Positions 51,310-63,400 of a DNA stretch of 64,000 nt are shown here, piece after piece. This DNA comes from Brassica napus (lineage: Eukaryota; Streptophyta; Magnoliopsida; Brassicales; Brassicaceae). The DNA lies in assembly GCF_020379485.1 (NCBI RefSeq), contig NC_063452.1, forward strand, positions 13,619,065 to 13,683,064. Reading direction: 5' to 3'. Within the stretch, counting starts at the first letter, position 1. Each line of letters begins with the position of its first letter. The notes below the pieces were generated by a model. It made no database searches. It was not told the origin of the DNA and saw only the letters and a list, made by a program, of their open reading frames with translations. A program made the position numbers and the translations under genes.

Positions 51310-53588
51310 ATTTGTAATAATTAGATATAGTAGTCCTACATTTTACAAAGAGAGATATGTATACTTGTAATAATTAGATATAGGGCTTCGCAATTTTAGA
51401 AAGAGAGATATGTATATTGGATAGACACATTTCATTTAATTTTTTCGGATTCATTCAAAAGTTAAATGTGGATTGCTTTTGTTATAATGAAGCTATAATG
51501 TGGTAAAGACCAAGCAAATATTACTATACATGATCACATTTTTCTGGTCGAACTACGATTCATTAAACTAAAAGCAAGTTTACCCGAGAAAAGAAAGGCA
51601 AGTTTAGAGATAAGAACGTTGAATTTGCCACTGCATCAGCCTCTGCATTACATAATCTATGAATATTATAGAAAGAGCAAGCTTTAAAGAAGCTGCTGAA
51701 ATGTTAAATATCATAGAAAATGTCGTTAATCTCCTTGGTGAGTGCTTAGTTTGCAGCATTCTAACTAACACCTGCGAATTAGACAATAGGGATTCTTTAA
51801 AATCGAGACATAAATAATAATAATTTATTTTCTCATTAGGATGAATATAATACCTATAAAACATACACAAATGAAATAATATTCTCTTATATCAGCTGAT
51901 TTTGATTTAATTTCAATTGCCATTTGTTTTAGATTCAAAGGGTTGGTTATATGTTTTATTTACGTGTGATTTTTCCTCATATACGGTGCTGTGATATTTA
52001 GAGCTGAAGTTGTGATTGACTAAATCGTATAATATTATAATATAATTGTGATTCTATGAATGATATTTTTTTTTAAAATTTGTATAGTGTAATTACTTGA
52101 TTTTGTTTGATTTCTTTTATGTCATCAATTATCATTATGTGCTGATGTGTTCTTTGTAGAGGTGTGTATAATGGCACTCATCTCGATTTTTTAACTATTC
52201 ATTTTAATTTCAAAGTTCATGTGTGTGGTGCCATTTTTCTTTATTCAGGAGTGTGTTGATTCTTTAATGATAGTAATATGCATGATTTTATGTTTGATTC
52301 ATGAAATATTGTTACTTTTTAGAAAAATGTATATTTTGATTATGTATTAACCATTAAGTGTTATTTCTATTATTTTATTGTTATTTTTCTCATTTCCAAT
52401 CCTATAGACTTCTCTACTTATTTTGAATATGTTTAAATAATGTGTAATTTATACTAAACTATTATCTCTTTGTTAAACTTTTCATTAAACTCAATTTATA
52501 TTCTGTAGCATCATTAAGTTTTAATTAATCGTTTTATATCTTTTTTAAACTATCTTTTTAAATCTATTTTGGTTATGTATTAATTATTAGCAGAATCATT
52601 TGTTTGATTGTGTTGAGACTGAATTATTTGTGTTGTTTAAGTTGGTGGGTAATTTGTTAATACAAAACTACATGTCCTCGGAGGTTTTACTTATATACCA
52701 TCTTTCTCCTGAGGTTGTGATGCTCGTTGCACTTAAATAATCTGCGTTTATCAATTGCTGGGTTTGGTTGAATATGTTAATTGTTTTGACATAAGTTATT
52801 CAAAGTAGTTATGCATAGTTATATACTTGCATGTTTGCTTCTTCTTTTCTTTTCTTTTTTGACATCTGTTTCTTTTTTTGTTTACTTGGTGGACTATTGG
52901 ATAATATATATTTATCCTTCCATTAAAAATAGTTCATCTATATATAATTTATTAAAACATTATTCAGTGTTTTTTTATCTTAATTAGTCAAATAAGTAAA
53001 ACAAAAAAAATTAGAACACAAATCATATATTATTTGCAGTCTTATACATTTGTTTCTTCAATCCATTGATACTTTTTTTTTCCTTTATCTTCATATCTGT
53101 ACAAAAGAATAAACATGAGCTTTTAGTTTACTTATTTATGTACACAACAATTAGATTAAAGAGTCAATTTTTCTTTATAAAGGTAAGAAGAGATGCCCTT
53201 CTCTGTCGGGTCTGTTGATGTGTATTGTTGCTTCTGTGAAGTCTCTTCTGTTACCGTACGCACCAGCTCATAGAAAAAAAGGAAAAATCAGTTCTTTTAG
53301 CATCTTAATATGGATATAAAGATAGCATAGAAGAGAAAAGTAAAAGACTTCCATCTTCCACAAAGTGTTACTTTGTATTTGAATAACCTTGCATCTTCCA
53401 TTGACTATGTATTCTCCAAGTGTCTTACGAATGAAACATCAGATCATGTTGCAGCATAGGAATCATGGGCAGGAAAATATCATAAATTAAATCCTTACCA
53501 AGTCTAGTGGCCGAGAAGAACATATGTTTGAAATGTTTCAAGAATAAGAATTTGATTTGCTAGAAGCTTTCCTCCGTCACCATGAATA
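51310..53588. other. Intergenic, no gene seen
   Basis: Very AT-rich. No homology in the short frames (50818-51009 and 51002-51247 end before or inside the Helitron; 51604-51870 on the minus strand is unrecognised). The stretch just left of 53589 may be part of the relic into which the LTR retrotransposon inserted. Confidence 0.35.
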
Positions 53589-53947
53589 TGATAAGTATCA
53601 AAGGGCTTATTTTAGAAATAAGTTAAAGACTGAGGCTGAGGTGGCGAGTTTCAAATCATTTGGAGGGAAATCAAACACTCGGGAGGAAGCAGAGGGTTTG
53701 CCGTTTGAAGAATGAAGAATGATCGTAGTTAAATAAGAAAGTGGAGTTGCTTTTCTCTTTATGCTTGATTGTTGTAAATCCTTAGACGCCATGAGTCTGA
53801 GCTCAAGATCGTGATGAGATCTTGAGGTGTGAGTTTACAATTGTTGAGAAATTTGTGAGAGAGAGAGATACAATCTATTGTACTTGCATTTGGAATTATA
53901 TACGATTACATTTGAGTGTTACACTTCACGGCATCGAAAATCTATCA
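53589..53947 (+). repeat. 5' LTR
   Basis: The 359 bp LTR has TG...CA ends. It contains a 22 bp segment (about 53890-53912, GGAATTATATACGATTACAT region) that is absent from the 3' LTR, so one copy has changed since insertion. Immediately downstream, TTGGTGCGGTAAAAAG (53948 on) could be the primer-binding site because its complement ends in CCA, as tRNA 3' ends do; the matching tRNA was not identified. Confidence 0.92.
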
Positions 53948-53977
53948 TTGGTGCGGTAAAAAGTTTGATTCAACGCG

Positions 53978-56900
53978 ATGATGATGTCGCCGAGTGGTTC
54001 GCCGGCGCAATCGAGGATCTCGGAGGTACATGATGATCGGGAGAAGAAGGCGAAGGGAAAAATTGAATTTCTAAGGGGAGCTTATACGAGGTTGAAGGAT
54101 GCGCATGAGACGACGAACGAGACGCTTTATTCGTTACAACAAGATGTTTCAGAGCTCACGGCATCGATTCATGCTTTAACGAAGGCAGTTGGGAAGATGC
54201 CGTTGATTCAGTCGACGCAACAAGCGGAGTCGTCGCCGTTTCATTCTCAGGTCCAATCAGCTAATTTCGAACGAAATCGGGATGAATCGTTAGGTCATCG
54301 ATCAGAGGATTTGAATCTAGCTACAAGAGATAGTATGTTGCGTAAAGTGGAAATGCCTTCGTGTGATAGATCGAGAACGTATGAGTGGTTGGTGGATATT
54401 AAACATTTCTTCACGTTGGGGCTTTACTCTGATGAAGCTAGACTAGATTTGGTTCCTTTATGTGTGCGAGGAGCGGTGAAGAAATGGCTCTCGTGGGTGA
54501 TGAAGCGTGATGGTTTTAGTGATTGGACTGATTTTAAACAGGGATTGGTGCTGCGTTTCTCTGAGTCAATTGATGTTGAACCTGAAACAAGATTGTTTGA
54601 TATACGTCAGACGGGGTCTGTAGCAGATTATGTTTCATAATTTGAGGATTTATCACCGCAAGTTCCAGGATTAGAAGATCATCACTTGGAGAGAATCTTT
54701 TATAATGGTCTTTCGCTGGAAATGAAGGAAGTAATTCGTATGAAGGATCCTAAAGGTTTGGCCAACTACATTGCTGCGGTGTTGAGAATGGAAACCAGTG
54801 TTTTTTCCAAGGTAGTGGGTGAGACTAAGAGTACATCAACACAAGGTTCGCGTGCTTGGCAGAAACCGGTGGCTAAAGCTTTTACGAGTTATAATAATGG
54901 AGAGAGTAATCAAGAGAAACAGAAGAATGTCGTGGTGGATGTGAAACAGAATCGAGAGACAGTGGGCAGTAGTAGAGGAGCTCAACGTCCTCGACAGAAG
55001 TATTCTGATGCGGAATTGGACAATATGAGAAGGGAAAGAATTTGTTTTAAGTGTGGAGCTAAGTGGTCTCGAGCTCATGCGGCGGTTTGTCCAAACAGGG
55101 AGTTGCGGGCGATGACAGTTATTAATGGAATGGAATTGGAGGTGTTAATGGAGGATGAAGAAGAGATAGCACCAACAGTAGGAGTGGTGATACTGGAGTT
55201 GAAGACATTGTCGTTTAATGCGTATATGGGAATCAGTTCTCCTAAAACAACAAAGCTTAGCGGCAAGATTGACAATGATGAGATGATTTTACTGCTCGAT
55301 AGTGGAGCATCCCACAATTTCATTTCCCTTGATATTGTGAAGAGACTGCGACTGAAAGTTTTTACTGATAGCATTCTTGATGTATTACTTGGCTATGGAG
55401 TTATCGCGAAAGGCTTGGGAGTATGTTAAAACGTGCCTTTTCAGCTTAACTCCACTGATTTTACATCGAATTTCATCTCTCTTGAACTTGGATCAGTTGA
55501 TGGTGTTCTTGGCATTCAGTGGCTTGAAACTCTTGGCAAATGTGAAGTGGACTGGAAGGAACATGAACTTTCATTTGTCTACGAAGGGAAGAGAGTTACA
55601 TTGTGTGGGGATTGTACTCCTCCTGTATTCAGGCCACCGTCTCCATTTTCTTCACTTGCTTCACTGGATGGTGAGGTATGGGTGCAAGCGCAGAAGCTTC
55701 ATCAACTGTCCCAGAAGTTCCTTCAGAAGTGGCTCGAGTTTTGGAGGCATTTGCTTCGGTGTTTGCTCTTCCAACACAACTTCCTCCATTTCGAGGCACA
55801 AAACATTCGATTGAGCTACTTCCGGGTGTCTCAACGGTTTCTGTTCGTCCTTACCGTTACCCACATACAACCAAACTGGTGATGGAGAAGATGGTTAAAG
55901 AGATGTTAGAAGCGGGCATCATAAGGCCGAGTAACAGCCCTTTCTTTAGTCCGGTTTTATTGGTGAAGAAAAAAGACAATAGCCACCGCTTTTGTGTGGA
56001 TTATCGTGCTTTAAATCGTGTCACAGTGCCTAATAAATTTCCCATTCCCGTTATTGATTAGTTGTTGGATGAGTTGCATGGTTTTGTGATATTTTCGAAG
56101 CTCGATCTGCGGTCTGGCTCTCATCAGATTAGAATGGTGGTGAAGGATATTCCAAAAACAGCTTTTCGAACTTTGGAGGGTCGTTATGAGGTTTTAGTTA
56201 TGCCTTTCGGCTTGACTAATGCTCCAACCACGTTTCAGGCCTTGATGAATAGATTGTTCAAGCCGTTCTTGCGCAAGTTCGTTTTGGTGTTTTTGATGAT
56301 GTCTTGGTGTTTAGTAAATCGATTCAGGAGCATGTTCAACATTTGGAGGCTGTGATGAAGGTTTTTCAGGACAACTATTTATTGGCTAATAAGAAGAAAT
56401 GTGTCTTTGGGGTGCAACAAGTGGAATATTTGGGACACATTATCTCTGCGAATGGAGTGGCCACTGAGTTAACGAAGACTGAAGCTATGAGAAAGTGGCC
56501 AATACCGAGGTCTGTTAAACAGTTGCGTGGGTTCCTTGGATTGACAGGATATTATCGAAGATTTGTGTGGTATTATGGGTTGTTGGCGAAACCATTGACT
56601 AACTTGTTGAAGAAGGATAAGTTTGAGTGGTCTTTAGAGGCAGAGCAGGCGTTTGAGAAGCTTAAAACAGCTATGATATCTGCTCCTGTTTTGGCTTTAC
56701 CGGATTTCACCACGCCATTTATTATTGAGACTGATGCTTCTGGATTTGGTTTGGGAGCAGTGCTTATGCAAGATAAGAATCCTATTGCATATTTTAGTTA
56801 TGCTTTAACTCCAAGGGCGATGCTTAAACCTGCTTATGAGAGGGAGTTAATGCCAGTAGTGATGGCGGTACATAAGTGGAAACATTATTTGGTGGGTAGG

Positions 56901-58525
56901 AAATTTGTGGTGCATACTGATCAGAGAAGCTTGAAGTATCTTTTGGAACAGAAGGAAGTGAATATGGAGTATCAACGCTGGCTTACACGTTTGTTGGGTT
57001 ATGACTTTGATATCTTTTACAAACCTGGATGTGAAAATAAGGCTGCTGATGGATTGTCGCGGAGTATGGAGTCGTGTGAAGGTTCAGTAGGGAGTTCTTT
57101 GTTGGTTTTGACTATTCCTTCGGTGTTGCAGTTGCAAGATATATATCGAGAGTTGGAGCAGGATAAGGGAATGGAGAGTTTGAAACATAGTATTTTGGAT
57201 GGTTCTACTTCTAATCTGAATTATAGAGAGTGTTGGAGGGAAGAGTTTGGTATAAGAGGCGTTTGTTGCTGACCAAAACTTCGCGCTTTATTCCTCTCAT
57301 CTTGGCGGAGTTTCATGATAGTAAGCTGGGTGGACATTCGGGAGTTCTTAAGACTTTGAAGCGGGTGCAGCAGAGTTTTTATTGGGAAGGGATGGCTAAG
57401 ACAGTCCAGCAATATGTTTCTGAGTATAGTGTTTGTCAGACACATAAATATTCAACGCTCTCACCGGCTGGTTTGTTACAACCATTACCAGTACCGTCAC
57501 GGGTTTGGGAGGATGTTACAATGGATTTCATCGAAGGTTTGCCAACTTCGCAAGGGTTTAATGTGATTTTGGTGGTAATGGATCGCTTGAGCAAGTATGG
57601 GCATTTTATTGGGTTGAAACACCCTTTCTCTACGGTGGATGTCGCGTCAAAATTTGTTACTGAGGTGGTGCGTTTACACGGATATCCTAAGAGTATTGTT
57701 TCGGATCGAGACCGAATTTTTCTGAGTGCTTTCTGGACTGAGACGTTTAAGCTAGCAGGGACTAAACTCAAGTTCAGTACATCATTTCACCCTCAAACCG
57801 ATGGCCAGTCAGAGGTGCTTAATCGCTGTTTAGAGACATATTTGAGATGTTTTGCTTCAGCTCACCCGCACACTTGGTTTAAGTTTTTGGTTTGGGCAAA
57901 GCTGTGGTACAATACCTCTTTCCATTCGTCGTTGAAGGCTTCTCCATTTTCTATGCTGTATGGTCGTGAACCTCCTACTTTGTTACGTTTTGAGGAAGGG
58001 TCGACGAAGAACTTTGAGTTGGAGGCTTCATTGCGTGAAAGAGATAAGATGTTGGAGCAAATTAAGTTGAACTTGTTGCGTGCTCAAGAGTTGATGGAAC
58101 GCACAGCGTATGGTCATAGGAGGGATGTGGAGTTTGAGGTGGGTAATTTGGTGTATTTGAAGTTAAAGCCGTATCACCAACAGTCGGTTGCGAAGAGGGT
58201 GTGTCAAAAGCTTGCAGCAAAATTCTTTGGTCCTTTTCCTGTTGTTGCGAAGGTTGGCAAGACATCGTATAAGCTGCAACTTCCAGTCTCGTCTCGTATA
58301 CACCCTGTCTTTCACGTTTCCCAGTTGAAACTTGCCTTGGGAACTTGTGCTACGGTTAATCCTTTACCGTTGGAGAGCTTGGAGGAGTTGGATGATGTGA
58401 TCGTGCCTGAGGAGGTGGTTTCGAAGCGTTATGATAAGGAAGGTCACCTGGAGTTGTTGGTCCAGTGGAAGGGTTTTCCTACACATGAGAATTATTGGAT
58501 GTTGTATGTGGATTTTGTGGAGTAG
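53978..58525 (+). pseudogene. gag-pol of the chromovirus, broken by stops and frameshifts
   Basis: Pieces in order: gag (MMMSPSGSPAQSRISEVHDD; capsid part SFCVRGAVKKW-like), a zinc-knuckle-like CFKCGAKWSRAHAAVC, protease (LLLDSGASHNFIS), reverse transcriptase ([36 protein letters not shown]), RNase H ([17 protein letters not shown]), integrase ([31 protein letters not shown]) and a C-terminal chromodomain ([17 protein letters not shown]). In-frame stops lie at 54638-54640, 55427-55429, 56059-56061 and 58523-58525. Frame changes occur near 55680, near 56290 (in the RT active-site region) and near 57240. No functional polyprotein is encoded. Integrase plus chromodomain (57230-58525) is the longest open part. 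Confidence 0.93.
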
Positions 58526-58575
58526 TTTCCTTACTTTAAGCTTGAGGACAAGCTTAATTTCAAAGGGGAGAGTAT

Positions 58576-58912
58576 TGATAAGTATCAAAGTGCTTATTTT
58601 AGAAAGAAGTTAAAGACTGAGGCTGAGGTGGCGGGTTTCAAATCATTTGGAGGGAAATCAAACACTCGGGAGGAAGCAGAGGGTTTGCCGTTTGAAGAAT
58701 GAAGAATGATCATAGTTAACTAAGCAAGTGGGGTTGCTTTTCTCTTTATGCTTGATTGTTGTAAATCCTTAGACGCCATGAGTCTGAGCTCAAGATCGTG
58801 ATGAGATCTTGAGGTGTGAGTTTACAATTGTTGAGAACTTTGTGAGAGAGAGAGATACAATCTATTGTACTTGCATTTGAGTGTTACACTTCACGGTATC
58901 GAAAATCTATCA
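58576..58912 (+). repeat. 3' LTR
   Basis: The 337 bp LTR is nearly identical to the 5' copy. The purine-rich CAAAGGGGAGAG just upstream (about 58560-58573) is a good polypurine tract for plus-strand priming. Confidence 0.92.
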
Positions 58913-58917
58913 GAATA

Positions 58918-59181
58918 ATACGGAAAATTCACGTTTGTAATAAATAAATATATGAGCTGCTCATATTTCTGAAACCTGAACTTTCGTAGAATAAAAGCAG
59001 TTATCCACAGAGACTCCACAAGGTTGGTATGGCCGTTGATGCGAATGGAAACTGGTGATTCAGTGAGTTTGAAGTGGATGTTACTTCTTGTGACATTGAA
59101 TACGCTTAGCTCATAGAAGGAACTTACTTCAGCAGGTGCTTCAAAGTTTTGAGTATGAGCCCCAGTAGAACCTTGAACCAA
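58918..59181 (-). pseudogene. RPA1-like (OB-fold, DUF223 type) fragment
   Basis: The minus-strand frame reads VQGSTGAHTQNFEAP, SSFYELSVFNVTRSNIHFKL and ESPVSIRINGHTNL, then RKFRFQKYEQL. This is the pattern of the OB-fold of replication protein A 70 kDa-like proteins that are abundant in Brassicaceae and often carried by transposons. It ends where the chromovirus inserted (58912), so the gene was likely cut by it or was already a relic. No complete domain set remains. Confidence 0.6.
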
Positions 59182-60900
59182 GGTGGATTGTAAAAGTTAG
59201 TGATACTGGTGATCACTTTCAAAATTTCATAAACTTGCCAAAAAAATGTTGTGATTTCTTACCCTTTAGAAGATTGAAAATTTCTTGAAGAGCTTACTTT
59301 AGTGCTCTCACATATGTGGCTGCAACACATAATGAATCCAAACAGTTGTGGCTGCAGCCTGCAACACATGATGAATCCAACTATAATATGTTCAAATCCT
59401 CTGTATCTAATAACTCTTGAAAAACATATAAAAAGATCAGTATTAGAAAATAATATTCTTTTTCGGTACGATTGGATGGTCATACCAGGGGTTTTAACGG
59501 CAATCAAAGATCTGGGTTTTGCCATCTTAGACGGAAGAAGACAACACCGGCGACGCTCTCCGGTGATTTACATTGAATGAAAGATAGTGGATGCATTGGG
59601 TCAAGTGATTTAAGAAGGCCATAAAGGCTATGCATTTGTAACTCCAAACCATTTGACAGAAGACTGAACGACGCGATGGAAAACACACGACGAGATTCTT
59701 ATAATCGATTTTAGGCACTCGATTAATCAGAAACTCCATTGTTGATGTCCGCAACGGAAAAGGAGGATGAACCCTAAACTCTTTGTGAAGCTGAAGAAGA
59801 CGATACACGTTTAGTGGTTTTGGGCTCCATATGCTGTGTAATCATAAAGATTTATGAAGTACACTAATATTAGCCACAACTGTTAATGAAATGCAGTGTT
59901 TTGATTGAGGGGACACATGTCGATCTGTGGTTACCCTATTTGATGACGTGGCGGGCTGAAAAGAGAGTGGATCTCTTCTTTATAAAATCAACCAATCAGG
60001 TTTTAGATATTTTCCACGTCATCTCTCATCTATGCAACTTACCGGACTCGCAGCTAAGGTTTCATGACAGCCTTGTGCCATTTGTCTTTCCTTAGACCAG
60101 AGGTTTCAGACGAATACTGAACAGAATCTTGAACCGAACCGAGATTACAAACCACAAATTAAATTTCACTCTCAGTAACCCTGTTCTAAAACACGGGCTG
60201 GGCGGACGATTAATCGTCGGATACACGTGAAGCAGAGTAGAGCCGTGGCGAATTGGTGTTACTCGGCCAAAAAATCGGAATATAAAAAAAACTGATTTAT
60301 TTTGTAGATTTTAGGTTTAGAATCATATATGTGTCTTAGATTTAATGTATTTTGATTATAACTTACAAGAATAACAAAACAAATCATTGAAATCGCAAAA
60401 AAAAAAATGAAAAGCGGTGGAAGTTACGGAGTACTTAATGGAAAGGTTGAAGAAAAAGTTAACTTGGTCATATGATAATTTATTTAACCTAAAAACTAAA
60501 AAAATTGACAAAAAGAGTCTAAGCTACGTCAGACTCAGATTGAGTAGTATTAAACATAAGCTATTTAACCACTAGACTAAAAGACAACAACATTTTATGT
60601 ACACATTGTTAATATATATACCCAAAATGAACATAAAAACTGTAAAATTATTTCCCCATTAATCTCTGTATAATCTCAGATTAATAGATTCGGACGCTAG
60701 GCCCTACTCGGCCTCGCGCGTTGCACCTGGCGAGTTCTCAAACAGGGAGTCGGTAATAAACTGAAAATGAACCGGACCGAGATTACTGTCGATTGGATTC
60801 GACAGTATTCGGTTCAACATTAAAATATGTAAACCGGTTTCTGTTTCTCAAATTGCCGGTTAAAATCCCGAAACAGAGACGAAGGTAAAAAAAATCGCAA
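59182..60900. other. Intergenic upstream of the PPR gene
   Basis: Overlapping short frames on both strands at 59259-59810 look gene-derived in base use (for example MAKPRSLIAVKTPGMTIQSY on the minus strand, 59525) and may belong to the RPA1-like relic, but no domain is recognised. A TTAA-rich, non-coding stretch follows. The 60 bases before 60905 contain GAAACAGAGACGAAGG, a plausible 5' UTR. Confidence 0.4.
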
Positions 60901-60904
60901 AACG

Positions 60905-62495
60905 ATGCAGAGATGGCTTGCGACGACGGCGAAGAGATTGCTCCACTGTAGTAATCTTCCACAAAAAGCTAAACCCAGAACTCATCTTCCTTCTTCAAGC
61001 TTCTACCATCGCTGGGCACGAGCTTCCTCTAGCGCAATCAATCTCCGAGAGAGACTGAGCAGAAACCCAAACGACGCAATCGAATTATTCAACAAAATGG
61101 TCAAATCTCGTCCCTACCCATCTATCATCTCCTTCACCAAACTCTTAACCTCCCTTGTAAAGCTAAAGCGATACGACGTCGTCATCTCCTTAAGCAAAAA
61201 GATGGAAACTTTAAGGATTCGAAACGATCTCTACACGTTCAATGTCCTGATCAACTGTTTCTGCAGCTGTTATCAAGTCTCTCTCGCTCTCTCTCTTCTT
61301 GGGAAGATGCTGAAACTCGGGTTTGAGCCGGATAAGGTCACCCTTGGGTCTCTTGTTAACGGGTTCTGTCTCAGAAACAGAGTCTCTGAAGCTGTGTCCT
61401 TTGTTAAAAAGATGGTTGAGTTAGGGTATGGAGTTGACATTGTTGCTTACAACACGATTATTGATAGTATGTGTAAGACTAAACGAGCTGATGAAGCTTT
61501 GAGTTTCTTCAATGGGATTGAAAGGGAAGGTGTTAGTGTTAGGCCTAATGTTGTTACCTATACTTCTCTGGTGAAGGGTCTTTGTAACTTAGGTAGATGG
61601 AGCGATGCGGCGGGGTTGATGAGTGATATGATCAAGAGAGAGATCAGTCCTAATGTGATTACTTACAGCGCGTTGGTCGATGCGTTTGTGAAGAACGGGA
61701 AGGTTTTGGAGGCTAAGGAGCTTTACGAGGAGATGATAAGGATGTCTATATATCCTGATATTGTCACTTACAGTTCGTTGATCAACGGGCTCTGTATGCA
61801 GGATCGTGTGGATGAGGCTAGCGAGATGTTTGATTTGATGGTAAGCAGAGGTTGTTTCCCTGATGTGGTGAGTTATAATACTCTTATTAATGGGTTTTGT
61901 AAGGCGAAGAGAGTAGAGGATGGGATGAGACTCTTCCGGGAGATGTCTGAAAGAGGATTGGTTAGCAGTACTGTCACTTACAACACTCTTATACAAGGCT
62001 TTTTTCGAAGCGGGGGACGTTGATATGGCTCAGGAGGTTTTCAGTCAGATGGATTCTCCTGATATATGGACTTATAACATTTTGTTAGGTGGGCTTTGTG
62101 ACAACGGGGAGGTGGAGAAAGCGTTGGTGATGTTTGAAGATTTGCAAAAGAGTGAAATGGAACTAGACATTGTCACATATACTACCGTTATCAATGGGAT
62201 GTGCAAGGCTGGTAAGGTCGAAGACGCTTGGGGTTTGTTTTGTAGTCTCAGCGTCAAAGGAGTGAAGCCTGATGTTGTAGCATACAGTACAATGATGTCA
62301 GGGTTGTGTAGTAAAGGCCTGCATTTTGAAATAGATGCATTGTATTTGAAAATGCAAGGGGACGGGCTTGTGTTGAATGATGGCACGCTATGTATTAGAG
62401 ATGGTGGTAACATAACTGTATCAGCGGAGTTTATCAAAGAAATGCTGACGCGTGTAACATCTGAGGGGTGTGAAAAAGCTGTTTCTCTCTTGTAA
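60905..62495 (+). pseudogene. P-class PPR protein (AT1G62680-like), one +1 frameshift
   Basis: A mitochondrial-type start ([15 protein letters not shown], rich in Arg and lacking acidic residues) precedes about 12 tandem 35-residue PPR motifs with typical cores ([52 protein letters not shown]). Such proteins bind organellar RNA, and this clade (the RPF-type cluster of AT1G62xxx) processes mitochondrial transcripts. Frame 1 is open to 62023. The next motif continues one frame later (62025-62495), so there is one extra base near 62000-62016, in a T6 or a G5 run. Without that base the gene would have 529 codons plus a stop. A real frameshift or a homopolymer error in the sequence are both possible; if real, the product loses its last three or so repeats. 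Confidence 0.85.
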
Positions 62496-63400
62496 TTGTT
62501 TACAGTGGTTAGGATTTGGTCTTGCAAATTCATCTACTTTCAGCAGTGATGGAATCACTGGCACGCTTCCCTCAACTCCCAATTAGAGAATATGTATATG
62601 AAGGGTTTTGCTATCTATGGCCCTGATAAGTTTGTTAAATCAGTCTCCTTCTGATCTTCGCGCTTGAGGTGAAATTTCTGTCTTACTTTATAACATCTGA
62701 TTCCTGGTCTCTTTTTCTCATCTTTGCTTATTTACTAGTCACATCTTTTGGGAACTAATGGTAACTAGTAACTACAAAGATTTTCTAGTTTTGAGGTATA
62801 AGTATTACTTGGCTTTTCTCTAAACCAATGGAAAGGCTACTGTAGATGAACAGAACACACATAAACAGTCTTTTGTTGTTTCTTACTGGTCTCTTTCTCA
62901 CACAGTTTGAGTTGTAAAACCGGTTTGGCTACGCAGTGCAGGTACTCAGAAACAGAGCTTCTGATTCACGGCCAATGAGACTCCGCTTACGAGCTGAACT
63001 CTTTTTGGCATCATTCGCAGTGAGAGAAGAGAGCACACACAGTGAAGAGCGAAGCGACCTTTTTGAAGAAGGAATCTTAGGAGTTCTGCGGGATGTATGT
63101 AAAACAGACGTATTTGGCTAACCGACATGAAGAAGAATGAGCATCACTAAGCTCCTCAAGATGTCTCTCTATGTGCATTAATTAGAAGGCCATGAAGTCG
63201 TAACAAAAATCCTTAGGACAAGTCACGGTGTATTCTCGATTAAAAAAAAACCATTATCGTTTGTTCTTTGCTAATAATAATTGACATTCACTTGTAATAT
63301 TTCGATTGAATAGTGCATGCCGCATTATCTACCTATAAGATAGTTGGCTTCGTATTTTCGTCGTTGACTTGTTGATCTTAGCCATACGTATTATACTAAT
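62496..63400. other. 3' flank of the PPR gene
   Basis: Probably the 3' UTR, possibly with an intron: an acceptor-like CAGTGCAG lies at 62934-62941 next to a short frame (62936-63121) without recognised homology. Otherwise nothing is seen. Confidence 0.35.

Larger units (their letters stand above)
53589..58912 (+). mobile_element. Ty3/gypsy chromovirus LTR retrotransposon, 5324 bp
   Basis: Two LTRs start TGATAAGTATC and end AAAATCTATCA (53589-53947 and 58576-58912). They are flanked by the 5 bp target duplication GAATA (53584-53588 and 58913-58917). The internal order is gag, protease, reverse transcriptase, RNase H, integrase, chromodomain, which defines the Ty3/gypsy chromovirus group. Stops and frameshifts break the coding region. 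LTR comparison by eye shows about nine substitutions in 337 aligned bases plus one 22 bp indel. Confidence 0.95.

Noticed and set aside
58891..58917. The RPA1-like frame reading into the 3' LTR
   Set aside because: The last residues are LTR sequence past the GAATA target duplication. The relic itself stops at 58918.
59259..59810. Several overlapping frames as separate genes
   Set aside because: Frames on both strands overlap, none shows a domain, and no intron or promoter signals connect them. They were left as unassigned.
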